The notes under the pieces were generated by a model. The model was not told where the DNA came from, did no database searches, and saw only the letters and a list, made by a program, of their open reading frames with translations. This document shows positions 52,428 to 61,481 of a DNA stretch of 64,000 nt, in pieces. Both the position numbers and the translations under genes were made by a program. Where the stretch lies: positions 102,248 through 166,247 of the forward strand of contig JAJPJJ010000082.1 in the NCBI GenBank assembly GCA_021324295.1, given 5' to 3'. Source of the DNA: Bacillota bacterium (GTDB lineage Bacteria; Sysuimicrobiota; Sysuimicrobiia; Sysuimicrobiales; Segetimicrobiaceae). Within the stretch, counting starts at the first letter, position 1; the number at the start of each line of letters is the position of its first letter.

Positions 52428-54164
52428 GTGACCGGCGGCCTCGGGACGCGGCGGGAGGGCCTGGCCCGGCTCGCCGGGGGACGGTTCGATGTGCTCGTGA
52501 TCGGCGGAGGCATCACCGGCGCCGGGGTCGCGCTGGAGGCGGCGGCGCGGGGGCTGTCGGTCGCGCTCGTGGAGCAGCAGGACTTCGCGGAGGGCACGAG
52601 CAGCCGGTCCACGAAGCTCATCCACGGCGGCCTGCGGTACCTTCCGATGCTGGATATCGCACAGGTCCGCGAGGATCTCGAGGAGCGCGGCCTGCTGCTG
52701 CGGAACGCGCCGCACCTGGTCCGGCCGCTGCCGTTCGTGCTCCCCCTCTACGCGGGCGCCCGGCGGCCCCTCGGCCTGCGGCTCCCCGCTCTCCTCCGCC
52801 CCCTGCTCCCGGCCGGGATCGCCTGCGGCCTGTGGGCGTACGACGTCCTCGCCGGCCGGCCGGTCCCCCGCGCCGCGTCTGCCGATCGCGGCGCCGGGCT
52901 GCCGCGGCACCGCCGGCTGGCGCGCGACGCGCTCGCCGCGCTCGCCCCGCATCTCCGCCTCGAGGGGCTGCGGCGGGCGTATCTCTACTACGACGCCGTG
53001 ACCGACGACGCCCGGCTGGCGATCACCGTCCTGCGCACGGCCGCGCGGCGGGGTGCCGTCGCCGTGAACTACGTGCGCGCCGAGGCGCTCGTCACAGAGG
53101 GCGGACGCGTCGCCGGCGCCCGCGCGCGGGATGTCCTGTCGGGCACGCGCTTCACGGTCGCGGCGGGGACGACGGTCAACGCGACCGGCGTGTGGGCCGA
53201 GTCGGTCGCCGCGCTCGCCGGGCCGCCCGCCTTCCGGGTCCGGCGCGCCAAGGGCGTGCACCTGGTCGTCGCCAGAGCGCGCCTGCCGCTCGCCCGCACG
53301 GGCGTGGTGCTGCCGGAGACCGACGACGGGCGGCTCGCATTCCTCGTGCCCTGGCAGGGCGCGGTGCTCCTCGGGACGACCGACACCGAGTGGACCGGCC
53401 CGCCCGACGCGCCGCCGGCGTGCGACGCGGACGCGGCGTATCTGCTCGAGCACGCGTCGCGGTTTCTCGACGTCCGCCTCGCCCGCGACGACCTCCTCGG
53501 CGCGTACGCGGGCCTCCGCCCGCTCGTGAGCCCGGCCCGGTCGGGTGCGGCGAGCGCGCGCCTCTCACGCCGGCACGTGGTCGTCCCGTCGCCGGCGGGC
53601 CTCGTCACGGTCGTGGGCGGCAAGCTCACCACGTACCGGCGGATGGCGGAGGACGTGATGCGCTGCGTGGCCTCCCCCGCCCGCGCCGCCCCGTCCGTGA
53701 CCCGGACGCTCCCGCTCGAAGGCGCCGAGGGCCTGGCGGACGCCCTGCCGGGCCTCCGGGCGCGGGCCCGGGCGCTCGGGGTGTCCCGCCGCACGCTGGT
53801 GCACCTGGTCCGATCCTACGGCACCGGGAGCGCGGCGATCCTCGACCTCATCGCCGACCGTCCGTCCCTCGGCGAGCCCCTCGCGCCGGGCTGCCCGCAC
53901 GTCGCCGCGGAGGCCGTCGCCGCCGTCCGGGACGAGATGGCGGTGACGATCGCGGACGTGCTGATGCGCAGGACGCGGCTCGCCCACCTCCTGCCGCGGC
54001 AGGGGCGCGAGATCGCGGGGCGCGTGGCCGCGCTGGTGGCCGGGGAGCTCGGGTGGTCCCGTGAGGTGCAGGCGGACGCGGTGGATCGCTACGCGCGGGC
54101 GGCGGCGTCGCTCGTCGCGCCCGGGGAGGCGTCCTCGTACAGCGGTGCAGGGGGTCCGTGGTAG
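52428..54164 (+). CDS. glpD: FAD-dependent glycerol-3-phosphate dehydrogenase (GlpD-like)
   Basis: A 578-residue flavoprotein converting sn-glycerol 3-phosphate to dihydroxyacetone phosphate, with electrons passed to the membrane quinone pool. The FAD Rossmann motif is VLVIGGGITGAGVALEA (residues 23-39). The GlpD signature EGTSSRSTKLIHGGLRYL follows. VGGKLTTYRRMAEDVM marks the end of the catalytic domain, and the last 130 residues match the helical C-terminal domain seen in GlpD, including VRDEMAVTIADVLMRRTRLAHL. It starts with GTG. It may help recover phosphate and carbon from glycerol phosphates, which fits the phosphate genes downstream, but no glycerol kinase or transporter is present. 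Confidence 0.88.
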   Translation: MTGGLGTRREGLARLAGGRFDVLVIGGGITGAGVALEAAARGLSVALVEQQDFAEGTSSRSTKLIHGGLRYLPMLDIAQVREDLEERGLLLRNAPHLVRPLPFVLPLYAGARRPLGLRLPALLRPLLPAGIACGLWAYDVLAGRPVPRAASADRGAGLPRHRRLARDALAALAPHLRLEGLRRAYLYYDAVTDDARLAITVLRTAARRGAVAVNYVRAEALVTEGGRVAGARARDVLSGTRFTVAAGTTVNATGVWAESVAALAGPPAFRVRRAKGVHLVVARARLPLARTGVVLPETDDGRLAFLVPWQGAVLLGTTDTEWTGPPDAPPACDADAAYLLEHASRFLDVRLARDDLLGAYAGLRPLVSPARSGAASARLSRRHVVVPSPAGLVTVVGGKLTTYRRMAEDVMRCVASPARAAPSVTRTLPLEGAEGLADALPGLRARARALGVSRRTLVHLVRSYGTGSAAILDLIADRPSLGEPLAPGCPHVAAEAVAAVRDEMAVTIADVLMRRTRLAHLLPRQGREIAGRVAALVAGELGWSREVQADAVDRYARAAASLVAPGEASSYSGAGGPW

Positions 54165-54359
54165 ACGAGGCCGTCCCTGGCCAGCCCCACACCCCTTCCG
54201 CTCTCCCGGCCGCTCCGGCGCCGTGCCCGCGAGCGCCGGCGCCGCTCGGCGGGCCGGGCGCACCGGTGGACCTGTTGCGGCGTGGAGTCCCTGGGCATAT
54301 TGTGCAAGGTGATACCGCAGCGCGTGGCTGGATCAACGGAAACCGGGAGGCACAAGCCC

Positions 54360-55451
54360 GTGGATCCGACGCTCATCGCCGTCGTCGCCCTGGCCCTGTT
54401 CTTCGACTTCACCAACGGCTTCCACGACGCGGCCAACGCCATCGCGACCAGCGTATCCACGCGGGCGCTCACCCCTCGGATCGCGGTCGCCTTTGCCGCC
54501 CTGCTCAACTTCGCCGGCGCCCTCATCTCGGTCAAAGTCGCCACGACGGTGGGGCAGGGCATCGTCCGCCCCGAGGCGGTGACCCTCAAGGTGGTGCTCG
54601 CCGGCGTGGGGGGCGCCGTCACCTGGAACCTGATCACGTGGTACGCGGGCCTGCCCACCAGCTCGAGCCATGCCCTCATCGGCGGCCTGATGGGCGCCTC
54701 CGTCGCCGCCGTGGGACCGGATACCGTGCGCTGGGGCGGCCTCGTCGAGAAGGTGCTGATTCCGTCGGCCCTCTCGCCCGTCCTGGGGGTCGGCGCGGCG
54801 GCGGCGGTTGTGGTCGGGATCACCTGGCTCGTGCACCGGCAGCGCCCTGGCCCGGTGAACGCGGGGTTCCGGCGCGCGCAGATCCTGTCCGCCGGGTTCG
54901 TGGCCCTCGCGCACGGCACCAACGACGCGCAGAAGACGATGGGCGTGATCGCGCTCGCCCTCGTGGCGGGACACCCACGCGCGCAGTTCCACGTGCCGCT
55001 TTGGGTGATCACGAGCGCCGCCGCCGCGATGGCCGCCGGCACGTACTCCGGCGGGTGGCGGATCATTCGCACGCTCGGCCAGCGCGTGGTGAAGCTCCAC
55101 CCCTACCAGGGGTTCGCGGCGGAGACGGCGACCGCGGCGATTCTCTTCACCACCGCCCAGCTCGGCTTCCCGGTCTCGACCACGCACGCGATCAGCGGCT
55201 CCGTGCTCGGCGCCGGCGCCGTCCAGCGCTTCTCCGCCGTGCGCTGGGGGATCGCTCAGGATATCATCGCCGCCTGGCTGCTCACGATCCCGGCGGCGGG
55301 GGCCGTGGCGGGCCTCATGGAGCTGGTCAGCCGGGCGCCGGAAGGGTCCACGATCGTGTTCGGCCTCACCGTGGTGATCGCCGCCCTCATCGCCGGCGCC
55401 CGGGTCCGCCGAGATCGGCTTCGTGTGGCCGAGCAGCCGCAGCCACCGTAG
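54360..55451 (+). CDS. pit: Inorganic phosphate transporter, PiT family
   Basis: Low-affinity phosphate/cation symporter in the membrane, 363 residues. Both inverted-repeat signatures are present: GFHDAANAIATSVSTRAL in the N-terminal half and AHGTNDAQKTMGVIALAL in the C-terminal half. SSSHALIGGLMG and STTHAISGSVLG flank each. GTG 54360 is chosen since GGGAGG lies nine bases upstream; an upstream GTG (54282) adds 26 hydrophilic residues and is less likely. It is followed by a DUF47 (PhoU-like) gene, a common accessory of Pit. Metal-phosphate complexes are the likely substrate. Confidence 0.92.
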   Translation: MDPTLIAVVALALFFDFTNGFHDAANAIATSVSTRALTPRIAVAFAALLNFAGALISVKVATTVGQGIVRPEAVTLKVVLAGVGGAVTWNLITWYAGLPTSSSHALIGGLMGASVAAVGPDTVRWGGLVEKVLIPSALSPVLGVGAAAAVVVGITWLVHRQRPGPVNAGFRRAQILSAGFVALAHGTNDAQKTMGVIALALVAGHPRAQFHVPLWVITSAAAAMAAGTYSGGWRIIRTLGQRVVKLHPYQGFAAETATAAILFTTAQLGFPVSTTHAISGSVLGAGAVQRFSAVRWGIAQDIIAAWLLTIPAAGAVAGLMELVSRAPEGSTIVFGLTVVIAALIAGARVRRDRLRVAEQPQPP

Positions 55452-55552
55452 CGTTCGTTGCCGATCGCCGGCGCCCGGGACGGAGGGGCGGGAGCTGCCC
55501 GGGCCGGCCGGCGCGGCGCGCTCTGCGATCGGAGATCCCAAGGAGGGCCCGC

Positions 55553-56170
55553 ATGGTGCTGCAACTGTTTCCCAGGGAAGAGAGCTTCTTTGTGCTGTTC
55601 AACCGGGCCGCGCAGAACGTGCTCCGGGGCGGCCAGATGCTCCGCGAGCTCTTCGACGACTATCGCGACGTCGAGCAGCGAGCGGAGGCGATCAAGGCGG
55701 TGGAAGAGCAGGGCGACGAGATCACCCACGACCTCATCGACCGGCTCAACCGCACGTTCGTCACCCCGTTCGATCGGGAGGACATCTACGACCTCGCCAA
55801 GCAGATCGACAACGTGCTCGACTGGATCGAGGCCGCGGCCGCGCGGATGGCCGTGTACCGGATCCCTCAGCCGACCCGCGAGGCCCGGGAGCTGGCGCAC
55901 ATCATCGTCAACGTCTGTGAGGTGATCGTAGAGGCCGTGGGCAATCTCCGGAAGCTCGACCGGCTCGACGGCCCGATTCAGGAGATCAACCGCCTGGAGA
56001 ACCTCGCGGACCACCTCCAGCGCGATGCCGTGGCCGCCCTCTTCACGGACAACGTGAACCCGGTCGACGTGATCAAGTGGAAGGACGTCTACGACACCCT
56101 GGAGGAGGCCACCGACCAGGCGGAAGACGTGGCGAACGTGCTGGAGAGCATCCGTACGAAGCAGATGTGA
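55553..56170 (+). CDS. DUF47 family (PhoU-like) Pit accessory protein
   Basis: A 205-residue all-helical protein of the DUF47 family, related to PhoU. The N-terminus LQLFPREESFFVLFNRAAQNVL and the helical motifs DEITHDLIDRLNRTFVTPFDREDIYDLA with the matching late repeat DVIKWKDVYDTLEEATDQAEDVANVLE are characteristic. In other bacteria these genes sit beside Pit and restrain phosphate uptake. AAGGAGGGCCCGC precedes the ATG. No classical phoU occurs with the pst genes here, so this protein may be the only PhoU-like factor of the locus. Confidence 0.9.
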   Translation: MVLQLFPREESFFVLFNRAAQNVLRGGQMLRELFDDYRDVEQRAEAIKAVEEQGDEITHDLIDRLNRTFVTPFDREDIYDLAKQIDNVLDWIEAAAARMAVYRIPQPTREARELAHIIVNVCEVIVEAVGNLRKLDRLDGPIQEINRLENLADHLQRDAVAALFTDNVNPVDVIKWKDVYDTLEEATDQAEDVANVLESIRTKQM

Positions 56171-56276
56171 GCCGGCGGCGCCTGCGCCGCGCGGTGCGGG
56201 GGGCGTGTTTGCGCGCCGTCGCCCCCGTGGTACGCTTGGGCCGAGATGGGCCGCGTGCGGGGAGCGGGGTAAGCGG

Positions 56277-56963
56277 GTGGGGGACAGGATCTTGCTCGTC
56301 GACGACGAGCGGGCGATCGTCGAGTCCCTGCGCTACGCGTTAGAGCGGGAAGGCTACGAGGTCCTCGAGGCCGCGGACGGCAGCGAGGCGGTGCGCCTCG
56401 CCCGCGCGCAGCCTCCCGACCTCGTCCTGCTCGACATCATGCTCCCCGGCATGAGCGGGTTCGAGGTCTGCCGGATTCTCCGCCAGGAGTCCTCCGTGCC
56501 CATCCTCATGCTCAGCGCACGCGCAGACGAGCCGGATCGCGTCGTCGGCCTCGACCTGGGCGCAGACGACTACATCACGAAGCCGTTCAGCCTGCGCGAG
56601 GTCCTGGCGCGGGTCCGGGCGGCGCTCCGGCGCTCCAGAGCCGCCGGGGCGGGCGGCGCGCAGGATGAGATCCTGCGCGCCGGTGAGATCGCTATGGATC
56701 TGGCGCGCCATGAGGTGACGGTGCAGGGCCGGGGCATCGCGCTGCCGCCTCGACAGTTCGACCTCCTCCGCGCGTTCCTCGCCAACCCGGGGCGGGTGCT
56801 GACCCGCGAGCTGCTGCTGCAGAAGGTGTGGGGCTACGACTTCGGCGGCGACGACCGGACGGTCGACGTGCACGTCCGCTGGCTCAGGCGCAAGCTCGCG
56901 GAGGCAGGATCGCGAACAACCATCGAGACCGTCCGGGGCGTGGGCTACAAGCTCATAGGATAG
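56277..56963 (+). CDS. Response regulator, PhoP/PhoB-like (OmpR family)
   Basis: A 228-residue response regulator. Receiver domain: acidic pair D9/D10, phospho-acceptor D53 in LVLLDIMLPG, and K102 in ITKPFS. The C-terminal winged helix includes LPPRQFDLLRAFLANPGRVLTRELLLQKVWGYDF and DVHVRWLRRKL. GTG 56277 is selected because the protein then begins MGDRILLVDDE; upstream in-frame text is arginine-rich. It is followed one base later by the sensor kinase gene and 1.6 kb later by pstS. Regulation of the phosphate genes through the candidate Pho box is a strong inference. Confidence 0.9.
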   Translation: MGDRILLVDDERAIVESLRYALEREGYEVLEAADGSEAVRLARAQPPDLVLLDIMLPGMSGFEVCRILRQESSVPILMLSARADEPDRVVGLDLGADDYITKPFSLREVLARVRAALRRSRAAGAGGAQDEILRAGEIAMDLARHEVTVQGRGIALPPRQFDLLRAFLANPGRVLTRELLLQKVWGYDFGGDDRTVDVHVRWLRRKLAEAGSRTTIETVRGVGYKLIG

Positions 56964-56964
56964 C

Positions 56965-58374
56965 ATGCCGCTCCGTCGCGCGCTGACCCTCGCGTTGCTG
57001 ATCGAGGCCGCGCTCGCCGCCGCCGCCGCGGCGGCCGCGCTGGCGCTCATGGGGCCCCCTGCGCCGCCCGCGGGACCCGTGCTGGCGCTGGCGGGAGGAT
57101 TGGCCGGGGGCCTCGTGGGCGCGCTCGCGCTGGGGGGCCGGCTGGCCACGGCGGTGCGGCGCCCGCTGCGGAAGATCGCGGCGGCGGCGTGGCCCGGGGC
57201 CGAAGGACGCCTGCGGCCCGTCCCCTTGGCCGAGGCCTCGTTCGCGGAAGGCCGCGAGACCATCGCCGCCTTCAACGTGATGGCCGCGCACCTCGACCGG
57301 ACGATCGACACGCTGGCCCAGGGCAAGAACACGCTGGAGTCGGTGCTGGCGCACATGAGCGACGCCCTGCTGATCCTCGATGCCCGGGGCGTCCTGACGC
57401 TCATCAACCCGGCGGCGGAGCGGATCTTCGGGGTCGCCGCACCCCTCGTCGCCGGGCACCGCCTGATCGAGGTGCTCCGCCACTTCGAGCTGGACGCCCT
57501 GATCCGGGAGGCGGAGCGCGAGCGGGCCCCGGTGGCGCGCGAGCTCGTGGTCCACCGCCCTCAGCACCGCGTGCTCCGCGTCCAGGCGAGCCCGGTCCGC
57601 GGGCGGCGGGGAGAGTTCCTCGGGACGGTCGTCGTGGCGCAGGACATCACCGACCTGCGCCGGACCGACCTCGTCCGGCAGGAGTTCGTCGCCAACGTAT
57701 CCCACGAGCTGCGGACCCCGCTCGCGGCGCTCCGGACCCTCGCCGAAGCGCTGCTCGACGGGGCGGCCGGCGACCGAGAGGTCGGGCCGCGGTTTCTCAA
57801 CCAGATCGTCGCCGAGGTCGATCGGCTGACGCTGCTGGTCAACGACCTCCTCGATCTCTCTGCGATCGAGAGTGGCAGGGCCAAGATGGAGATGGCGCCC
57901 GTGCCCCTCGGCGAGATGGCCGAGGACGTCGCCGCCAAGTTTCGGCCGGTAGCGGATCGCCGCCGGATCGCGTTGCGGCTCGAACCGCCTGCCGGTCCTC
58001 TCCTCGCCTGGGGGGACCGCGAGCGCCTCGCGCAGGCCGTGGCCAACCTCGTCGACAACGCCGTCAAGTACACTCCCGACGGCGGTACCGTGACCGTCTC
58101 GGTGGAGGGCCGCGGCGACCTCGTCGCCGTCGCGGTGGCGGACACGGGGATCGGGATCGCGCCCGAGCACCTGCCCCGCATCTTCGAGCGGTTCTACCGC
58201 GTGGACCGGTCGCGGTCCCGAGCGCTCGGCGGCACCGGTCTCGGCCTCAGCATCGTCAAGCACATCGCGACCTCGCACGGGGGCCGCGTCGAAGTCGAGA
58301 GCACGGAAGGGCGCGGGAGCCGCTTCACGCTGCTGCTTCCCCGCGTCCCGGACGGCATCCCGGAGCGGGGCTGA
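56965..58374 (+). CDS. Sensor histidine kinase, PhoR-like
   Basis: A 469-residue membrane-linked kinase. Two N-terminal hydrophobic segments (about 5-30 and 38-58) are connected by a very short loop, so there is no large external sensor; input may come from the membrane or the Pst system. A PAS domain (about 125-230) precedes the phospho-accepting H247 in NVSHELRTPLAAL. The ATPase domain has NLVDNAVKYTPDGG, DTGIGIAPEHLPRIF and GGTGLGLSIVKHI. The arrangement matches PhoR. It starts directly after the regulator gene and is followed by the candidate Pho box. Confidence 0.9.
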   Translation: MPLRRALTLALLIEAALAAAAAAAALALMGPPAPPAGPVLALAGGLAGGLVGALALGGRLATAVRRPLRKIAAAAWPGAEGRLRPVPLAEASFAEGRETIAAFNVMAAHLDRTIDTLAQGKNTLESVLAHMSDALLILDARGVLTLINPAAERIFGVAAPLVAGHRLIEVLRHFELDALIREAERERAPVARELVVHRPQHRVLRVQASPVRGRRGEFLGTVVVAQDITDLRRTDLVRQEFVANVSHELRTPLAALRTLAEALLDGAAGDREVGPRFLNQIVAEVDRLTLLVNDLLDLSAIESGRAKMEMAPVPLGEMAEDVAAKFRPVADRRRIALRLEPPAGPLLAWGDRERLAQAVANLVDNAVKYTPDGGTVTVSVEGRGDLVAVAVADTGIGIAPEHLPRIFERFYRVDRSRSRALGGTGLGLSIVKHIATSHGGRVEVESTEGRGSRFTLLLPRVPDGIPERG

Positions 58375-58444
58375 AGACGCCGGGGCGTCCGCTGGCCTCC
58401 CGGCGCGCCAGCGATCCACAGGACGCGGGAACCCCATCGTCACT

Positions 58445-58494
58445 CTTAACAACTTCTTAACGTTGCGTTCTGGCTGCTATCGCGGCCGGTTAAC
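58445..58494 (+). promoter_or_regulatory. Candidate Pho box upstream of pstS (11-base phased TTAAC repeats)
   Basis: CTTAAC occurs at 58445-58450 and 58456-58461, and GTTAAC at 58489-58494. The spacings are 11 and 33 bases, i.e. whole multiples of 11. This is the phasing of PhoP/PhoB direct repeats (TTAACA-type, as in Bacillus). It lies between the kinase gene and pstS, about 60-110 bases before the pstS start. Confidence 0.6.
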
Positions 58495-58555
58495 GCTGGC
58501 ACCGCACCATGGCCGCAGGGGCGACAATCCCGCCCGGAGTCGAAGGAGGGACACG

Positions 58556-59644
58556 ATGAGAAATGCTCTGTGGCGCCGGATCCTGGCGAGTCTTGCGGTG
58601 GTCGGCGGGGCGGTCGCGGCGACACTCGGCGGCCTCGGGCCCGCGACCGGCGCGGGGATCGTTACCCTGACCGGCGCGGGCGCAACATTCCCCTTCCCCC
58701 TGTACTCGCGGTGGTTCGCGGAGTACAACCGCCTGCACCCGGACGTGCGCGTGAACTACCAGGCGATCGGGAGCGGCGGCGGGATCGAGCAGGTCCGCAA
58801 GGGCACCGTTGACTTCGGCGCATCCGACGCGCCGCTCTCCGATGCGCAGCTCCAGGAGATGGGCCGGCCGATCCTGCTGATGCCCACGGTGGCGGGGGCG
58901 ATCGCGATGAGCTACAACATCCCCGGGGTCGGGACCGGGCTCCGGCTCACCCCGCAGAATATCGCCGCGCTCTACCTGGGGCAGATCACCAGGTGGAGCG
59001 ATCCCAAGCTCGCCGCGGACAACCTCTCGACGAAGCTGCCCGATATGCCGGTCACGGTCGTCCACCGCTCCGACGGCAGCGGCACAACGTTCCACTTCAC
59101 CTCCTTCCTGTCGCTCGTGAGCCCCGCCTGGGCCACCAAGGTCGGGCGCGGGACCTCGGTCGAGTGGCCCGTGGGCATCGGCGGCAAGGGCAACGAGGGC
59201 GTCGCGGGCGCCGTCAGGCAAATGCCGGGCGCGATCGGGTACGTCGAGCTGGCGTACGTGAAGCAGAACAGCCTCACCTACGCGCTCGTGAAGAACCGCG
59301 ACGGGCGGTGGGTCGCGCCGTCCCTCGGCGCGACCACCGATGCCGCCGCCGCAGGCGCGGCGCAGATGGTCAAGACAAGGGACGTCCGGGTGTCGATCGC
59401 GCACGCGCCGGGCCCCAAGACGTATCCGATCGTCGGGTTCACCTACCTGCTGCTGCCGCGCGAGCGGACCGACGAGGCCAAGGGGCGGGCGCTCGTCGGC
59501 TTCCTCTGGTGGGCGATCCACGACGGGGAGCAGGACGCCGCGCAGCTCCTCTACGCGCGGCTGCCGGAGCCCATCGTTCGGATCGACGAGGGCATCATCA
59601 GGCAGATCACGTACCAGGGCAAGGCCCTTCTCACAGGGAAGTAG
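58556..59644 (+). CDS. pstS: Phosphate ABC transporter substrate-binding protein PstS
   Basis: A 362-residue phosphate receptor. A signal peptide (MRNALWRRILASLAVVGG onward) ends near residue 33 without a lipobox cysteine. Conserved phosphate-binding text follows: LTGAGATFPFPLYSRWFAEY, VNYQAIGSGGGIEQV, VDFGASDAPLSD and VHRSDGSGTTFHFTSFLS. GAAGGAGGG stands seven bases before the ATG. It is the first gene of the pstSCAB operon and lies directly behind the Pho box, so it should be induced at low phosphate. Confidence 0.95.
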   Translation: MRNALWRRILASLAVVGGAVAATLGGLGPATGAGIVTLTGAGATFPFPLYSRWFAEYNRLHPDVRVNYQAIGSGGGIEQVRKGTVDFGASDAPLSDAQLQEMGRPILLMPTVAGAIAMSYNIPGVGTGLRLTPQNIAALYLGQITRWSDPKLAADNLSTKLPDMPVTVVHRSDGSGTTFHFTSFLSLVSPAWATKVGRGTSVEWPVGIGGKGNEGVAGAVRQMPGAIGYVELAYVKQNSLTYALVKNRDGRWVAPSLGATTDAAAAGAAQMVKTRDVRVSIAHAPGPKTYPIVGFTYLLLPRERTDEAKGRALVGFLWWAIHDGEQDAAQLLYARLPEPIVRIDEGIIRQITYQGKALLTGK

Positions 59645-59657
59645 CAGCCGGCGTCTC

Positions 59658-60623
59658 GTGTTCCGTTCTCAGGTCGGAAGGGAGGCCGAAGCCCTCCTCC
59701 TGCCGCCCGGAGGCGCTCGCCCCCGCCGGTGGGCCGACAGGACGTTTCGCGGCGCCCTCACCGCCCCGGGCCTGGTCGTGGTCCTGCTCGTCGCCTGGAT
59801 CGCCGTCGAGCTGACGGGGGCGGCGATGCCGGCGATCCGCCGCTTCGGTCCCGCGTTTCTCTGGACGTCTCGTTGGGATCCCGTCCACAACGTCTTCGGG
59901 GCGCTGCCGTTTGTGTACGGCACGATCGCGTCATCCGTCCTGGCGGTCGTGATCGGCGTGCCGATCAGCCTCGGGGTCGCGATCTACCTGGCGGAGATCG
60001 CCGGAGCGCGGACCGCTCGTCTCCTCTCGTGCTTGATCGAGCTCGTGGCCGCGATCCCGAGCGTCATCTTGGGGTTGTGGGGGATCTTCGTACTCGCCCC
60101 GTGGGTGCGGACGGTCGTCGAGCCCCCGCTGGCGGCGGTGCTCGGGTGGCTGCCGCTGTTCAGCGGCCCGGCGTACGGCATCGGCCTGCTCGCCGCGGGG
60201 ATCATCCTGGCCATCATGGTCATCCCCGTCGTCTCGTCCGTCTCCCGGGACGCGCTGCGGGCCGTCCCCCAGGAGCAGCGCGAGGCGATGTACGCGCTCG
60301 GCGCCACGCGGTGGGAGGTGATCCGCCACGCGGTCCTGCCCTACGGCCGGAGTGGGATCATCGGAGCGATCATCCTGGGCTTCGGCCGGGCGTTCGGTGA
60401 AACGATGGCGGTGACGATGGTGATCGGCAACCGGCCGCAGATCGCGCCGTCCCTCTTCCAGCCGGCGTACACGATCGCCGCCGCGCTGGCCAACGAGTTC
60501 TCCGAGGCCACCTCCGACCTCTACCTCTCGGCGCTCGTGGAGATGGCCCTCGTGCTGTTCGCCGTCTCGCTTCTGGTCAACGGCGCCGCCCAGTGGCTCG
60601 TCTCGCGGATGACGCGCGCATGA
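59658..60623 (+). CDS. pstC: Phosphate ABC transporter permease PstC
   Basis: A 321-residue membrane subunit. Characteristic blocks are FGALPFVYGTIASSVLAVVIGVPISLG, SVILGLWGIFVLAPW, the EAA-like SRDALRAVPQEQREAMYALGATRWE and GFGRAFGETMAVTMVIGN. The GTG start at 59658 lies 14 bases after pstS. The stop overlaps the pstA ATG by four bases. It partners with PstA to form the phosphate channel. Confidence 0.95.
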   Translation: MFRSQVGREAEALLLPPGGARPRRWADRTFRGALTAPGLVVVLLVAWIAVELTGAAMPAIRRFGPAFLWTSRWDPVHNVFGALPFVYGTIASSVLAVVIGVPISLGVAIYLAEIAGARTARLLSCLIELVAAIPSVILGLWGIFVLAPWVRTVVEPPLAAVLGWLPLFSGPAYGIGLLAAGIILAIMVIPVVSSVSRDALRAVPQEQREAMYALGATRWEVIRHAVLPYGRSGIIGAIILGFGRAFGETMAVTMVIGNRPQIAPSLFQPAYTIAAALANEFSEATSDLYLSALVEMALVLFAVSLLVNGAAQWLVSRMTRA

Positions 60624-61474
60624 TCACGCCTGCCCGCACGGCGCGACGGCGCCTGGTGACCGACCGCGTGATGACGGCGCTCTTCCTGGCGGCGATCGTC
60701 GTCGCCGTCGCCCCGCTGGTCAGCGTGCTCGGCTACATCGTCGCGCAGGGGGTGTCCGGGATCACCTGGGCGTTCTTCACGCGCCTGCCGGCGCCGGTCG
60801 GGGAAGGGGGCGGTGGGATGGCCAACGCCCTCGTGGGGACCCTGACGCTCATCGCGCTGGCGTCCTGCGTCGGGGTCCCCGTCGGCATCCTGGGCGGCCT
60901 GTTCCTGGCCGAGATCGGCGGTGGGGCGCTGGGGTGGTGGATCCGCTTCACCGCGGATGTGCTGAACGGGGTCCCCAGCATCGTGGTCGGCGTCTTCGTC
61001 TACGCGCTCGTGGTCGTGCCGATGAAGCGGTTCTCCGCGCTGGCCGGAGGGATCGCGCTCGGGATCATGATGATCCCGCTCGTCATGCGGACGACCGAGG
61101 AGATGGTGCGCCTCGTCCCGGCGGCACTCCGGGAGGCGTCGCTCGCCCTGGGGATCCCCTGGTGGGTCACGACCCTCCGGGTCACCCTCCGCGCGGCGAC
61201 CGCCGGTGTGATCACCGGCGTGATGCTGGCCGTGGCGCGGATCGGGGGCGAGACGGCCCCGCTCCTCTTCACCGCGTTCAACACGCAGTACTGGCAGGCC
61301 GGGTGGGACCAGCCGATCGCCTCGCTCACCGTGCAGCTCTACAACTATGCGATCGCGCCCTACGACGACTGGCACCGGCAGGCCTGGGCCGCGGCCCTGG
61401 TCCTGATGGCGATCGTCCTCGTCCTGAACGTCGCAGCCCGCGCGGCCGGCCGGCCGCGCTCTTTGGGGGGGTAG
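60620..61474 (+). CDS. pstA: Phosphate ABC transporter permease PstA
   Basis: A 284-residue membrane subunit. [40 protein letters not shown], the loop [19 protein letters not shown] and [16 protein letters not shown] are typical. ATG 60620 overlaps the pstC stop (ATGA). It is followed after seven bases by pstB. Confidence 0.95.
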   Translation: MITPARTARRRLVTDRVMTALFLAAIVVAVAPLVSVLGYIVAQGVSGITWAFFTRLPAPVGEGGGGMANALVGTLTLIALASCVGVPVGILGGLFLAEIGGGALGWWIRFTADVLNGVPSIVVGVFVYALVVVPMKRFSALAGGIALGIMMIPLVMRTTEEMVRLVPAALREASLALGIPWWVTTLRVTLRAATAGVITGVMLAVARIGGETAPLLFTAFNTQYWQAGWDQPIASLTVQLYNYAIAPYDDWHRQAWAAALVLMAIVLVLNVAARAAGRPRSLGG

Positions 61475-61481
61475 GAGGCAG

